Assembly (NCBI RefSeq): GCF_014646915.1
Contig: NZ_BMOE01000002.1
Coordinates: forward strand, 186,844-250,843
Direction: 5' to 3'
DNA: 64,000 nucleotides
Source: Deinococcus aquiradiocola
GTDB taxonomy: Bacteria > Deinococcota > Deinococci > Deinococcales > Deinococcaceae
How positions within the stretch are numbered: position 1 is the stretch's first letter; each line of letters begins with the position of its first letter. A program made the position numbers and the translations under genes. The notes under the pieces were generated by a model that worked only from the letters and a program-made list of their open reading frames with translations, made no database searches and was not told where the DNA came from. Shown here piece by piece: positions 42,444 to 50,377 of the stretch.

Positions 42444-44534
42444 TCAGTTCTTGGCGAGCTTCAGCTGGTACTTGTTGAACGGGCTGTTGTCGTCGCCGCC
42501 ACTGGCGATGGTGTAGCTCGACACGAGCAGGTAGTACGTGCCCGCAGCCGGGAGGGTGAAGCTGACTTCGGAGTCCGAGTCGATGCGGGGCGTGCCGCGG
42601 TCGTCGTTCTCGGTGAGGACGGTGGTGCCGTCCGGTCCGATGAGGTACAGGTACGAGTCGAGCGACCCGCCGATCTCGCCGGCCGCGAGGACGTTCGCGG
42701 TGATCTTGTCGCCTGCGGCGCCCGTGAACTTGAAGTAGTCGTTGTCCTGCGGTCTGCCGAAGATGTACGCGGTGGACGTCGTCTGACCGTAGGTGATGGT
42801 CTTGGCGTCGGCGGGCGTGTCGTTCGGCTCGTAGGGGTCGGCGGGGTTCAGGTCGGGCGAGCTGGCGGTCAGCACGATGTTCTTGCGGTCGGGGCTGGTC
42901 GCGGTGCTGCCGGACGTCGCGGTGAGCGTCCCGACGTACGTGCCGCGGTCCTCAGGGAGGCCGCCCGTGACGCTGAGGTCCGCTCCGGCCACGTACAGGT
43001 CGTACGTGCCGGGCGCGATCTCCGCGAAGTTGCCCTGGCCGGTCGCGTCGGTGGTCGTCATGTACTGCGGGGTGGGGTCGTCGGTGGCGCCCGCGCGGTA
43101 GCCCTGCCCGCGCAGGATCACGTCGGCGAGGATGCCGGGGTGCGTGCCGGTCCCGTCGATGTACTTGACGTTCACGCTGACGTTCGCGCCCCTGGCGGGC
43201 AGGGTGTCGCAGGTCTTGAAGGTCGCGGCGAGCTTCCCGGCGTCCAGCAGGCCCCAGCCGGTGTCGCGGTCGAATCCGGCGGCGTTCGAGCCGATGCTGC
43301 CGTTCGCGGTCGTTTCCAGCATGCGGCGCACCTGGTACGGGGTGGCGTTCGGGCACTTCTGCAGCGCGAGGGCCGCCATGCCGGCCGTGTGCGGGCTGGA
43401 GAAGGACGTGCCGGAGATCAGCTGGCGGCCGCCGCCGAGCCAGGTGGGGAGGGCCAGCATGTTGTCCTGGCCGGGCGCGGAGCTGCTGATGTGACGGCCG
43501 GTGGTGGAGAAGGTCGTCTTGCGGTTGCTGGCGTCGAGCGCGCCGGAGGCGATCACGCCGGGCAGCGCGGCCGGGTACTGGAACTCGTCGTGGTACGAGT
43601 TGCCCATGCTGGCCACGACGACCGTGCCGTTCGACATGGCGTAGTCGAAGGCGTCCTTGACGGCCCCGAAGGACGTACCGCCGCCCCAGGAGTTGTTGAG
43701 GACGCGGGCGCCGTTGTTGGTGGCCCACACCGCGCCGCGGGCGATGTAGAAGCTGGAGTAGAACTCGTTCTCCGTCTTGTGGGCGGGGTTGATGACGACC
43801 GGCATGAACTTCGCGTCCGGCGCGACGCCCACGATGCCCTTGCCGTCCTTGGGCGACACGATGCTGGACGCGACGGCCGTGCCGTGCTCGGCGTACGGGC
43901 TGCTGTACGCGGCGACGTACTCGGCGGGGTCGGTATACACCTTGTCGAGGAAGGGGTCGTAGGCCTTGCCGGTCCAGTTGGGGTTCAGGTCGGGGTGGGA
44001 GACGTCGCCGGGATCGTCGAGCACCGCGACGAGGACGCCCTTGCCGGTCACGCCGGCGTCCCAGGCGGCCTTGGCGTTCATGTGGCGCGGGTCGAGGGAG
44101 TACTGGGGGAGTTCGTCGAAGATCTGGTCGGCGCTGGCCGCCTGCGCGGTGAGGCTGGCGGTGCCGACGCCGGGGGTGGGCGTCTCGCCGGTCACGACGC
44201 TGTTCGGCAGGGCGTAGCGCAGGCCCGCCTGTTTCATGGCGGTGCCGGACACCTTGAGGGCGTCACCGGTGACGCGGACGAGGGCCACGCGAATCTCGGG
44301 GATGGTGGCGACGACGACGCCGTTCACCTTCGAGACGGCGTTCTGCAGGGACGCCTGGTCGGTGTACCCGACCACCAGTTCGTTCTGGACGTACTTCAGG
44401 GCGCCGCTGCTGACGACGGTGCTGCTCGCCTGGGGGGCGGTGAGGGCGGGGGTGCTGGTCGTCTGCTGGCCGCAGGCGGCGAGCAGCGCGGTGATGGCGA
44501 TGACGCCGATGGTGTGGGTGGTGATCTTCCGCAT
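42444..44534 (-). CDS. Subtilisin-like (S8) serine protease lipoprotein with PPC domain
   Basis: A 696-residue secreted protease. A lipoprotein signal (ITALLAACG, lipobox LAAC) is followed by an inhibitor-like prodomain (~50-140; NELVVGYTDQASLQNAVSKV). The S8 catalytic domain has Asp in VAVLDDPGDVSHPDL, His in YAEHGTAVASSI and Ser in GTSFSSPHTAGMAALAL. A beta-rich linker and a C-terminal pre-peptidase PPC domain (~580-696; DPYEPNDTPADAKTITYGQT ... ISPDGT-type YLIGPDGTTVLTENDD) follow. The usual DTG around the Asp is DDP here. AGGAG lies upstream of ATG 44534. It follows the Ig-like lipoprotein gene by 50 bases in one operon. Confidence 0.92.
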   Translation of the reverse strand: MRKITTHTIGVIAITALLAACGQQTTSTPALTAPQASSTVVSSGALKYVQNELVVGYTDQASLQNAVSKVNGVVVATIPEIRVALVRVTGDALKVSGTAMKQAGLRYALPNSVVTGETPTPGVGTASLTAQAASADQIFDELPQYSLDPRHMNAKAAWDAGVTGKGVLVAVLDDPGDVSHPDLNPNWTGKAYDPFLDKVYTDPAEYVAAYSSPYAEHGTAVASSIVSPKDGKGIVGVAPDAKFMPVVINPAHKTENEFYSSFYIARGAVWATNNGARVLNNSWGGGTSFGAVKDAFDYAMSNGTVVVASMGNSYHDEFQYPAALPGVIASGALDASNRKTTFSTTGRHISSSAPGQDNMLALPTWLGGGRQLISGTSFSSPHTAGMAALALQKCPNATPYQVRRMLETTANGSIGSNAAGFDRDTGWGLLDAGKLAATFKTCDTLPARGANVSVNVKYIDGTGTHPGILADVILRGQGYRAGATDDPTPQYMTTTDATGQGNFAEIAPGTYDLYVAGADLSVTGGLPEDRGTYVGTLTATSGSTATSPDRKNIVLTASSPDLNPADPYEPNDTPADAKTITYGQTTSTAYIFGRPQDNDYFKFTGAAGDKITANVLAAGEIGGSLDSYLYLIGPDGTTVLTENDDRGTPRIDSDSEVSFTLPAAGTYYLLVSSYTIASGGDDNSPFNKYQLKLAKN

Positions 44535-44584
44535 CGTTGCTCCTCTCACGGTGCTGTGGGGTTCCCGGGTCCGTCGGTCGCGGC

Positions 44585-46636
44585 TCACTGCGCGCCCGTG
44601 ATGAAGTCGTAGTTCTGGTTGACGGCGCGCGTGGCGGGGATCGGTCCGACGGTGCTGTCGGGCCAGGTGTACACCGAGTACGCGGAGACGCGGTTCCCTT
44701 CGCTGGGCGCGTACTTGTACGCGATGCCGGAGTACATCTGCCACTGGTAGGGCCGCTGGGGCTGCAGGGGCGCGCCGAACACGTTGAGCGGCAGGGACAC
44801 GGTGTGGGCCGCCGCGTCGATGGGCGCGAGGTTCGGCTTGGCGGGGACGTACACGCCGGCCGTGTCGGTCAGGATGCTGCCGGCGCTGGCGGGCTTGCCG
44901 ATCAGGGAGCCGCTCGAGATGAACACGAGGGCGTTGCCGGCGCTGACCTTGTTGCCGGTGTCGCCGGTGCCTTCCTCGACGCGGATGAGGGCGTTCGCGG
45001 CGTTGCCGGGCAGGTTCGGGCCGCTGAGGTTGAAGGTGTCGCGCAGCTGCAGGTTGTACCCGGCGCCGTCCGCGCCGATGGCGAGCTGGTTCGAGCTGAT
45101 CTGGAAGGTGGGGGTGAGGCTCACGCCGGTGCTTTCGTTGGCGGGCGACACGAGGAGGGGCGCGAACTGCGCGAGCGGCGTGGTCTGCGTGGTGTTGCTG
45201 CTGGCCGTGTTGCTGCCGCGCGCCGTGACGCGGTACGTGAAGGTCTTGCCGACCGCGAGGTCGCTGCTGTTGTCGCGGTAGTAGAAGGGACGGCTCGCCT
45301 GGTTGGTGGCGGAGCAGCTGGCGCTGGCGCCGCCGCCGACCGTGCCGACCTTGGTGAACGTGGTGCCGTCGGCGCTGCGTTCGATGTCGAACGCGAAGGG
45401 TTTCGCGGTGGCGGCGGTGTTGGTGTAGCACCAGCGGAGTTCCACGAAGAGGCCCGTGCCGGGCGCGGCGGCGTTCGGGGTGGGGTTGGCGGCGTCACCG
45501 CCGGGCGCGACGTAGGGGGTCGTCCAGGCGCCCTCCTGCTTGAGCGTGAACGCGGTCGCGGCGGCCATGGTGGGCGCGACGACGGTGTTCTGCGCGGTGC
45601 TGGAGGTGTTGATGAGCGTGACCGGGACGATGTAGCGCGAGTAGTTGTAGTTGAAGTCCACCGCGACGACTTCCAGGTACAGGGGATCGCCTGCTGCGCT
45701 GCCGAACCCGTTGATGAAGTTCGGGAAGGCGGCGTTGGGGAGGTTCACGGCGCCGGAGGACGACACGGCGGCTTCGACGGGCGGCGCGAAGTTCCAGTTG
45801 TTGGCGGTCGCGGCTCCGGTGACGGAGGACGAGCCGGGCGTCCGGCCGATCTGGGCGTACATGACGCGGACCGGGCCGAGGTGGTTGGAGTCGCTGGCGG
45901 TCTTCACGGCGAAGTCCACGGCGTTCGTGAAGGTCGCGCCGCTCAGGGGCGTGGTGCCGTCCGCGCGGGTCAGGACGAGTTTCGCGCCGTCGGTGCTGGC
46001 GGACGTGTCGAAGGCGGGCCGCTGGATGAGGCGCACGGGGGCCGTGCCGGTCCCGATGACGAGGCCGTACAGGTCGCTGCCGCCGTACCCGGCCTTGCGG
46101 GCCTTGAGGTCGTACGTGCCGGGCGCGAGGTTCGCGACGGTGAAGGACCCGTCCGCGCCGGTCGTGACGGTGTCGACGGGCGTGCCGCCGGACGTGATGG
46201 TGACGGTGCTGCCGGCGAGGGGCGCGCCGATGTTCTGGTCGACGATGGTGCCCTGGATGGCGCCCGTCCCGGTGGGGATGGCGACGCTGACGCTGTCGCT
46301 GCCGGAGCCTTTGTTTCCGGCGGCGTCGTAGGCGGTGGCGGTGTAGGTGTGGCTGCCGTTGCCGCTGCGGGTGACGGGCACGCTCAGTTCGTAGGGCGCC
46401 GTGGCGTCCTCGCCGAGTTTGGTGGTCCCTTCGTAGAATTCGACCTTGGTGACGCCGGTGTCGTCCGTGGCGGCGGCCGTCAGGGTGACGTTTCCGGCGG
46501 CCGTGACGGATTTCGGTGCGGCCGTGAGGGTCACGGTGGGCGCGGTGGTGTCGGTGGGGGTGGAGGCGGAGTTGCAGCCTGCCAGCAGTGCGCCGAGCAG
46601 GAGGGCTGAACCGATCGCGTAGGGTTTCAGGACCAT
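44585..46636 (-). CDS. Large Ig-like/carboxypeptidase-regulatory-domain lipoprotein
   Basis: A 683-residue surface lipoprotein (signal with lipobox LAGC at about residue 21). After a Thr-rich linker comes an Ig-like repeat (~33-115; VTLTAAPKSVTAAGNVTLTA, KVEFYEGTTKLGEDATAPYE), then a CarboxypepD_reg-type beta-sandwich (~128-185; GAIQGTIVDQNIGAPLAGST, LAPGTYDLKARKAGYGG), then about 480 residues of beta-rich sequence including a fibronectin-like part (WCYTNTAATAKPFAFDIERS). No catalytic motif is seen. It is the first gene of a two-gene operon with the S8 protease; it may be its partner or substrate. GGAGT lies a little far upstream of ATG 46636. Confidence 0.8.
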   Translation of the reverse strand: MVLKPYAIGSALLLGALLAGCNSASTPTDTTAPTVTLTAAPKSVTAAGNVTLTAAATDDTGVTKVEFYEGTTKLGEDATAPYELSVPVTRSGNGSHTYTATAYDAAGNKGSGSDSVSVAIPTGTGAIQGTIVDQNIGAPLAGSTVTITSGGTPVDTVTTGADGSFTVANLAPGTYDLKARKAGYGGSDLYGLVIGTGTAPVRLIQRPAFDTSASTDGAKLVLTRADGTTPLSGATFTNAVDFAVKTASDSNHLGPVRVMYAQIGRTPGSSSVTGAATANNWNFAPPVEAAVSSSGAVNLPNAAFPNFINGFGSAAGDPLYLEVVAVDFNYNYSRYIVPVTLINTSSTAQNTVVAPTMAAATAFTLKQEGAWTTPYVAPGGDAANPTPNAAAPGTGLFVELRWCYTNTAATAKPFAFDIERSADGTTFTKVGTVGGGASASCSATNQASRPFYYRDNSSDLAVGKTFTYRVTARGSNTASSNTTQTTPLAQFAPLLVSPANESTGVSLTPTFQISSNQLAIGADGAGYNLQLRDTFNLSGPNLPGNAANALIRVEEGTGDTGNKVSAGNALVFISSGSLIGKPASAGSILTDTAGVYVPAKPNLAPIDAAAHTVSLPLNVFGAPLQPQRPYQWQMYSGIAYKYAPSEGNRVSAYSVYTWPDSTVGPIPATRAVNQNYDFITGAQ

Positions 46637-47105
46637 GGGACGATGACTCCTTGTGAGAATAGGACGGGAAGTCCACGCCTGTGCGGTGTGGCTCTGCCGG
46701 AACGCTCTTTCCTGCGTGAATATGGCGACCTCTCCCCTCCAGGTCGGTATTTCGTGAAGTGAATGATAGGCGGCTACGAAAGATTCACAATGAAGACCAG
46801 GTCACTTTTTGGTGTCGATATTCAACCGTTCCTTTAGCCAATCATCATCAATGCGGCCGCGCCAGGATGTGGCGTACCGGCACAAACTGACGACATGATC
46901 ACAATTGATTCAAATAAGGATTGTAGATACGCCAAATTGAAAAAAAGACGCCAACTTTCTTTACGCGTGAAAGAACCGGTCGGATCACGTGCGACTCTCC
47001 CGCTCAGGCGGCATACGCTGGCCTGCATAATCATTCGTTCAGCAGCGCAACGAATTCGGGCAGCCGAACGAAAGTGCTGCCCGCTCCTCACCGCCCAGCG
47101 AACGG
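46637..47105. other. AT-rich gene-free stretch
   Basis: These 469 bases are markedly AT-richer than the surroundings and hold no convincing gene. The promoter at 46763-46790 is the only clear signal. Around 46890-46960 a run of A/T-rich words (ATCACAATTGATTC, AATTGAAAAAAAG) resembles a curved or protein-binding region. The base composition could mark a transfer boundary or a nucleoid-protein site. Confidence 0.4.
46763..46790 (-). promoter_or_regulatory. Promoter of Ig-lipoprotein/protease operon
   Basis: On the minus strand a -35 TTGTGA (46785-46790) and -10 TATCAT (46763-46768) are 16 bases apart. This would give a leader of about 120 bases before the ATG at 46636. Confidence 0.6.
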
Positions 47106-48281
47106 TCAGGGGCCACGCTGAAGGTTCAGCAGGTTCCGCTCGATCCACTGCACGACCGGCCGGATCTGACGCTCCATCTCCAGGGAGTCACGCGTGTCGC
47201 TCCCGTCGTTCAGGTACGTGTACCCGAACACCCGGCCGTCCCGCGTCTCGACCTCCCCTGTCAGCGTCACGACGCGCCAGCCGGATCCGGCCTTCGCACC
47301 CCAGTACCGGGACGCGAGGTTCGGCGTCACCGGGCGGCAGCAGCCGGACGACAGCATGTCCCGGAACGCCGATCTCGTCGCGGGAGCGAGCATCCGGCCC
47401 GACATCGTCCCCACCATCAGGTCCGTGTACGCCCGCGCGGTGCTGGTGTTCTGGATGTACACCTCCAGGTCCGGCGTGTATGCCGGACCGTGAAAGGAGA
47501 CGTCGAGTGCGCGCTCCACGTCCGGACCCGTCACCGCCCGCGACGCCGCGATGAGGGCTGCCGCCGTCCCGAGCCGAGCCTCGAACGGCTGGCCTGCGTA
47601 CCCGCGCGCACCGGCAGCCGTGTCGCCCGTCAGGACCTGCGGCGCGAGCCCCGCCTGCGCGCCCCACCAGGCCTTGGTGGTGAGCAGCACGGTGGTGCAG
47701 GCACTCCTCGCCCGCACGATCCGTGCGAGCCGCTCCGGGCCGTACGCCAGGTGCAGGATGTCGCTGGCGGTGTTGTCACTCAGGATGATGGCGCGCCGCG
47801 CCAGCTTCAGCAGGGTGTTCGTGCCGGGCGGGTAGCTCTCGATGCTGCGGTTCTCGGCCGTCGTCGTGAAGGGTGTCCCGAGCGTGAAGCGTCCCGCGTC
47901 CACGTCCTGCAGGACGCCCTGCACCACCAGCGGCTTGAAGCTGCTCGCCAGGGGATGCACGGCGTCCGGATCGCCGAGCGTCACGGCCCGCACGGCCTTC
48001 AGGGTGACGGGATCGTACTCCGCGGCGTAGAAGCTCACGCGGCCCGTCACGCCGGACGGCAGCGGAACGGCGCTCACCGTGGACGGCACGCTTGCCCCCG
48101 ACCCGCAGCGCAGGGCAGGCTCTGGCGCGGGTGGCACCGGGGGCAGCGTCGGGGCGGGGCCAGCCGGGGGCGACGAGTCCGGGAGGACCGGCGTGGACGG
48201 CGGCAGGGCGGGCAGGGCCTGCGCGGTCACGGGCGCGCCGCAGAGCAGCAGGGACAGCAGGGCCGTCCGCAGGCGGCTCAC
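47106..48281 (-). CDS. Beta-lactamase-fold serine hydrolase, secreted
   Basis: A 391-residue protein with a Sec signal (RTALLSLLLCGAPVTAQA) and a Pro-rich linker (~22-58), then a class A beta-lactamase-like domain. Active-site motifs are SSFK (Ser113, Lys116), SDN (168-170) and KAG (330-332) in place of KTG. Paired Cys (SSGCCRPV) and CGSG suggest disulfides. It could be a penicillin-hydrolase, a DD-peptidase or an esterase; the KAG change argues against a strong lactamase. Start is GTG 48281. The TetR gene ends 49 bases upstream on the same strand, so they may be co-transcribed. Confidence 0.82.
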   Translation of the reverse strand: MSRLRTALLSLLLCGAPVTAQALPALPPSTPVLPDSSPPAGPAPTLPPVPPAPEPALRCGSGASVPSTVSAVPLPSGVTGRVSFYAAEYDPVTLKAVRAVTLGDPDAVHPLASSFKPLVVQGVLQDVDAGRFTLGTPFTTTAENRSIESYPPGTNTLLKLARRAIILSDNTASDILHLAYGPERLARIVRARSACTTVLLTTKAWWGAQAGLAPQVLTGDTAAGARGYAGQPFEARLGTAAALIAASRAVTGPDVERALDVSFHGPAYTPDLEVYIQNTSTARAYTDLMVGTMSGRMLAPATRSAFRDMLSSGCCRPVTPNLASRYWGAKAGSGWRVVTLTGEVETRDGRVFGYTYLNDGSDTRDSLEMERQIRPVVQWIERNLLNLQRGP

Positions 48282-48330
48282 CGGGACCCCCTGCTGCTCA
48301 GGTGCCGGATGGCAGGGCCGGGCGGTCGCC

Positions 48331-49068
48331 TCACGAGGGCTCCGTCCCGGTGGTCGGGTGCCCGGACCGCGCGATCCGGTCGAGCAGTTCAGCCATCAGG
48401 TGCCGTTCGCCGGGCGTCAGGACCGCGATGTCCGGGAGGCAGGAACGCAGCTGGACGGCCACCGGACCGACTCCGGAGGGTGGGCCGGGCACGGCGGCCG
48501 AGATGCCCGCGAGCGCCGTCTCACGGGCCAGCCGCGACAGTGCAGGGTCGCGCTCCGCGGGGGGAAGCGACAGCAGCGTCAGGATCAGGCCCCGGCAGGC
48601 CGAGTGGTACAGCACCGCCGCGTGTTGCACCGGGACGCTCAGCCGTCCGGTCCGGGCCAGCTGCTGCAGTTTGAGATTCAGGCTGGCCCATCCGGCATCC
48701 CGGTCCGGCTCCTCCTGTGGATCGCCCGCCATGAGGGCGTACACGGCGGGGTGCGTCAGGCCGAACTGGACCTGCAGGTCCCACCCGGCGCGGAGCTGGT
48801 CGAGCGGGTCGAGGTGCACGGGCAGGCGCTCCTTCTCAGCCATGAATGCCGCGTAGCCGTGCGAGGCGACGGCCGAGAGCAGGCCGCGTTTGTCGCCGAA
48901 CAGGCGGTAGAGGGCCGGGGCCTGGACGCCGGCGGCCACCGCCACGGCGCGCGTGGTGAGGGCGTCGCGGCCCTCGGCGCCGAGCAGCCGGACGGCCGCG
49001 TCGAGAATCCGGGCGCGCGTGGCGTCCTGCGGGCCCTGGGGAGCGTCTGGGGGTGGCGCTGGAGACAT
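48331..49068 (-). CDS. TetR-family regulator
   Basis: A 245-residue repressor with the TetR HTH at the N-terminus (DATRARILDAAVRLLGAEGR, LTTRAVAVAAGVQAPALYRL, FGDKRGLLSAVASHGYAAF), then an all-helical ligand domain with a TetR_C-like run (AVLYHSACRGLILTLLSLPP). It is divergent from an NmrA-type gene; a perfect 15-bp palindrome and a second imperfect copy lie between. A leaderless start is likely (TATAGT seven bases before ATG 49068). It may also control the beta-lactamase-fold gene downstream on its own strand. Confidence 0.9.
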   Translation of the reverse strand: MSPAPPPDAPQGPQDATRARILDAAVRLLGAEGRDALTTRAVAVAAGVQAPALYRLFGDKRGLLSAVASHGYAAFMAEKERLPVHLDPLDQLRAGWDLQVQFGLTHPAVYALMAGDPQEEPDRDAGWASLNLKLQQLARTGRLSVPVQHAAVLYHSACRGLILTLLSLPPAERDPALSRLARETALAGISAAVPGPPSGVGPVAVQLRSCLPDIAVLTPGERHLMAELLDRIARSGHPTTGTEPS

Positions 49069-49075
49069 CGCCCTG

Positions 49076-49081
49076 ACTATA
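49076..49081 (-). promoter_or_regulatory. -10 box of leaderless TetR gene
   Basis: On the minus strand TATAGT is followed by seven bases and the ATG at 49068. There is no ribosome site. Confidence 0.5.
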
Positions 49082-49110
49082 GGGGGTTTCGTCGGTGACC
49101 AGATCGGCGC

Positions 49111-49148
49111 GTTATCAGTGATAACTTAATTCTGTTACCATTGATAAG
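49111..49148. promoter_or_regulatory. Two TetR operators
   Basis: GTTATCA-G-TGATAAC (49111-49125) is a perfect palindrome. GTTACCA-T-TGATAAG (49134-49148) is a degenerate copy. The centres are 23 bases apart, two helical turns, in the gap between the divergent TetR and NmrA-like genes. The layout is that of a TetR-family operator pair. Confidence 0.75.
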
Positions 49149-49179
49149 AACAGCCTCGACGCCGTTCAGGGAGCAGACC

Positions 49180-50040
49180 ATGATCGTGATCACCGGCGCC
49201 ACCGGCACCCTCGGCAGCAAAACCATTCAGGCTCTCCTCACGCGCTTCCCCGCCGCGCAACTCGCTGTCAGCGTGCGCGACCCGGAACGCGCCGGGAACC
49301 TCCTGACCCTCGGCGTGCGCGCCCGGCAGGCGGACTTCAGCGACCCGGACGCGCTGCGGCACGCGTTCGAAGGCGCGTCCCAGGTGCTGCTGGTGTCGTC
49401 CGGAGTGCTGGGCGAGGCTGGCGTGCAGCTGCACCGGAACGTTGCCGAGGCGGCCCGGGACGCCGGAGCGCGGCGCGTCGTGTACACCAGCCACATGGCC
49501 GCCTCGCCGCAGTCCCACTTTCCGCCGATGTGGACGCACGCCGCGACCGAAGCCATGCTCGCACAGACCGGACTGGCCTTCACCGCCCTCCGGAACGGGT
49601 TCTACGCGAGCAGCGCCCTGCAGCTGATGGGAAACGCCGCGCAGTCCGGCGTGATCGCCGCGCCGCAGGACGGACCCGTCTCGTGGACCACGCACGACGA
49701 CCTCGCGCTCGCGGCCGCCACCGTCCTCACGGACGAGGGCCGCTACGACGGCCCCACCCCACCCCTGGTGGCCGACGAGGCGCTCACCCTCGAACAGCTC
49801 GGCGAACTTTTCGGCCGCCTCACCGGGCACCCCGTCCGCCGCGAAATCATCCCGGAGGCAGACCACCGGCAGGTCCTCCAGGCGCGCGGCCTGCCCGCTG
49901 ACCGCGTCGAGACCGTGATGGGACTCTACGCGGCCGCCGCACGGCAGGAGTTTCTCAGCCGCGACCGAACGCTCGGCACGCTCCTCGGCCGCGCACCGAC
50001 GACCATGCGGGCAGTCCTGCAGGCCATGCTGGGCCGTTGA
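49180..50040 (+). CDS. NmrA-like NAD(P)-binding protein
   Basis: A 286-residue atypical short-chain dehydrogenase. The NAD(P) loop MIVITGATGTLGSKTIQALL opens the protein, then SVRDPERAGNL (NADP-binding basic region), VLLVSSGVLGEAGVQLHRNV and VYTSHMAASPQS-type strand, with a C-terminal substrate domain (LTLEQLGELFGRLTGHPVRR). The SDR catalytic YxxxK is missing, as in NmrA/QOR2-type proteins that act as redox sensors or quinone reductases. ATG 49180 follows AGGGAGCAG. Controlled by the divergent TetR gene by inference from its operators. Confidence 0.87.
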   Translation: MIVITGATGTLGSKTIQALLTRFPAAQLAVSVRDPERAGNLLTLGVRARQADFSDPDALRHAFEGASQVLLVSSGVLGEAGVQLHRNVAEAARDAGARRVVYTSHMAASPQSHFPPMWTHAATEAMLAQTGLAFTALRNGFYASSALQLMGNAAQSGVIAAPQDGPVSWTTHDDLALAAATVLTDEGRYDGPTPPLVADEALTLEQLGELFGRLTGHPVRREIIPEADHRQVLQARGLPADRVETVMGLYAAAARQEFLSRDRTLGTLLGRAPTTMRAVLQAMLGR

Positions 50041-50067
50041 GAACAGGGCCTCCGCTCGAACGCAGCT

Positions 50068-50304
50068 TCAGCGGCGGAACAGCCCGCCGAGCCGCTTGAG
50101 CAGCGGAGCGGGGGGCGTCGTCTCGTGTCCGCTGAGGGTCGTCCGGCCCGGCAGGTCCTGAGGCACCGGCTCCGGGCTGGGGCCGTGACGGCCCACGACG
50201 ACGTTCGGGCGGACCTGCTCGTCCGCGAGGGCGAGCTCCTCCTCCGGGAGTTCGTCGTCCCAGTCGTACACGTGCTTCGGGGCCGGGCGGTGGGGTTCGT
50301 TCAT
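50068..50304 (-). CDS. Small acidic-then-basic hypothetical protein
   Basis: A 78-residue protein with no recognised family. The N-terminal half is acidic (YDWDDELPEEELALADEQ), the middle is Pro-rich, and the end is basic and hydrophobic (PLLKRLGGLFRR), a possible amphipathic membrane-touching helix. GGAGG before ATG 50304 supports expression. Convergent with the NmrA-like gene (27-base gap) and downstream of the DHA2 transporter gene on the same strand. Confidence 0.6.
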   Translation of the reverse strand: MNEPHRPAPKHVYDWDDELPEEELALADEQVRPNVVVGRHGPSPEPVPQDLPGRTTLSGHETTPPAPLLKRLGGLFRR

Positions 50305-50377
50305 GCGTGCCTCCAGGCGACGGGCGCTGAAGGTCAGGGTACGCCAGGGGGTCTGACGGAGTTCTTGCAGCGTCCGG

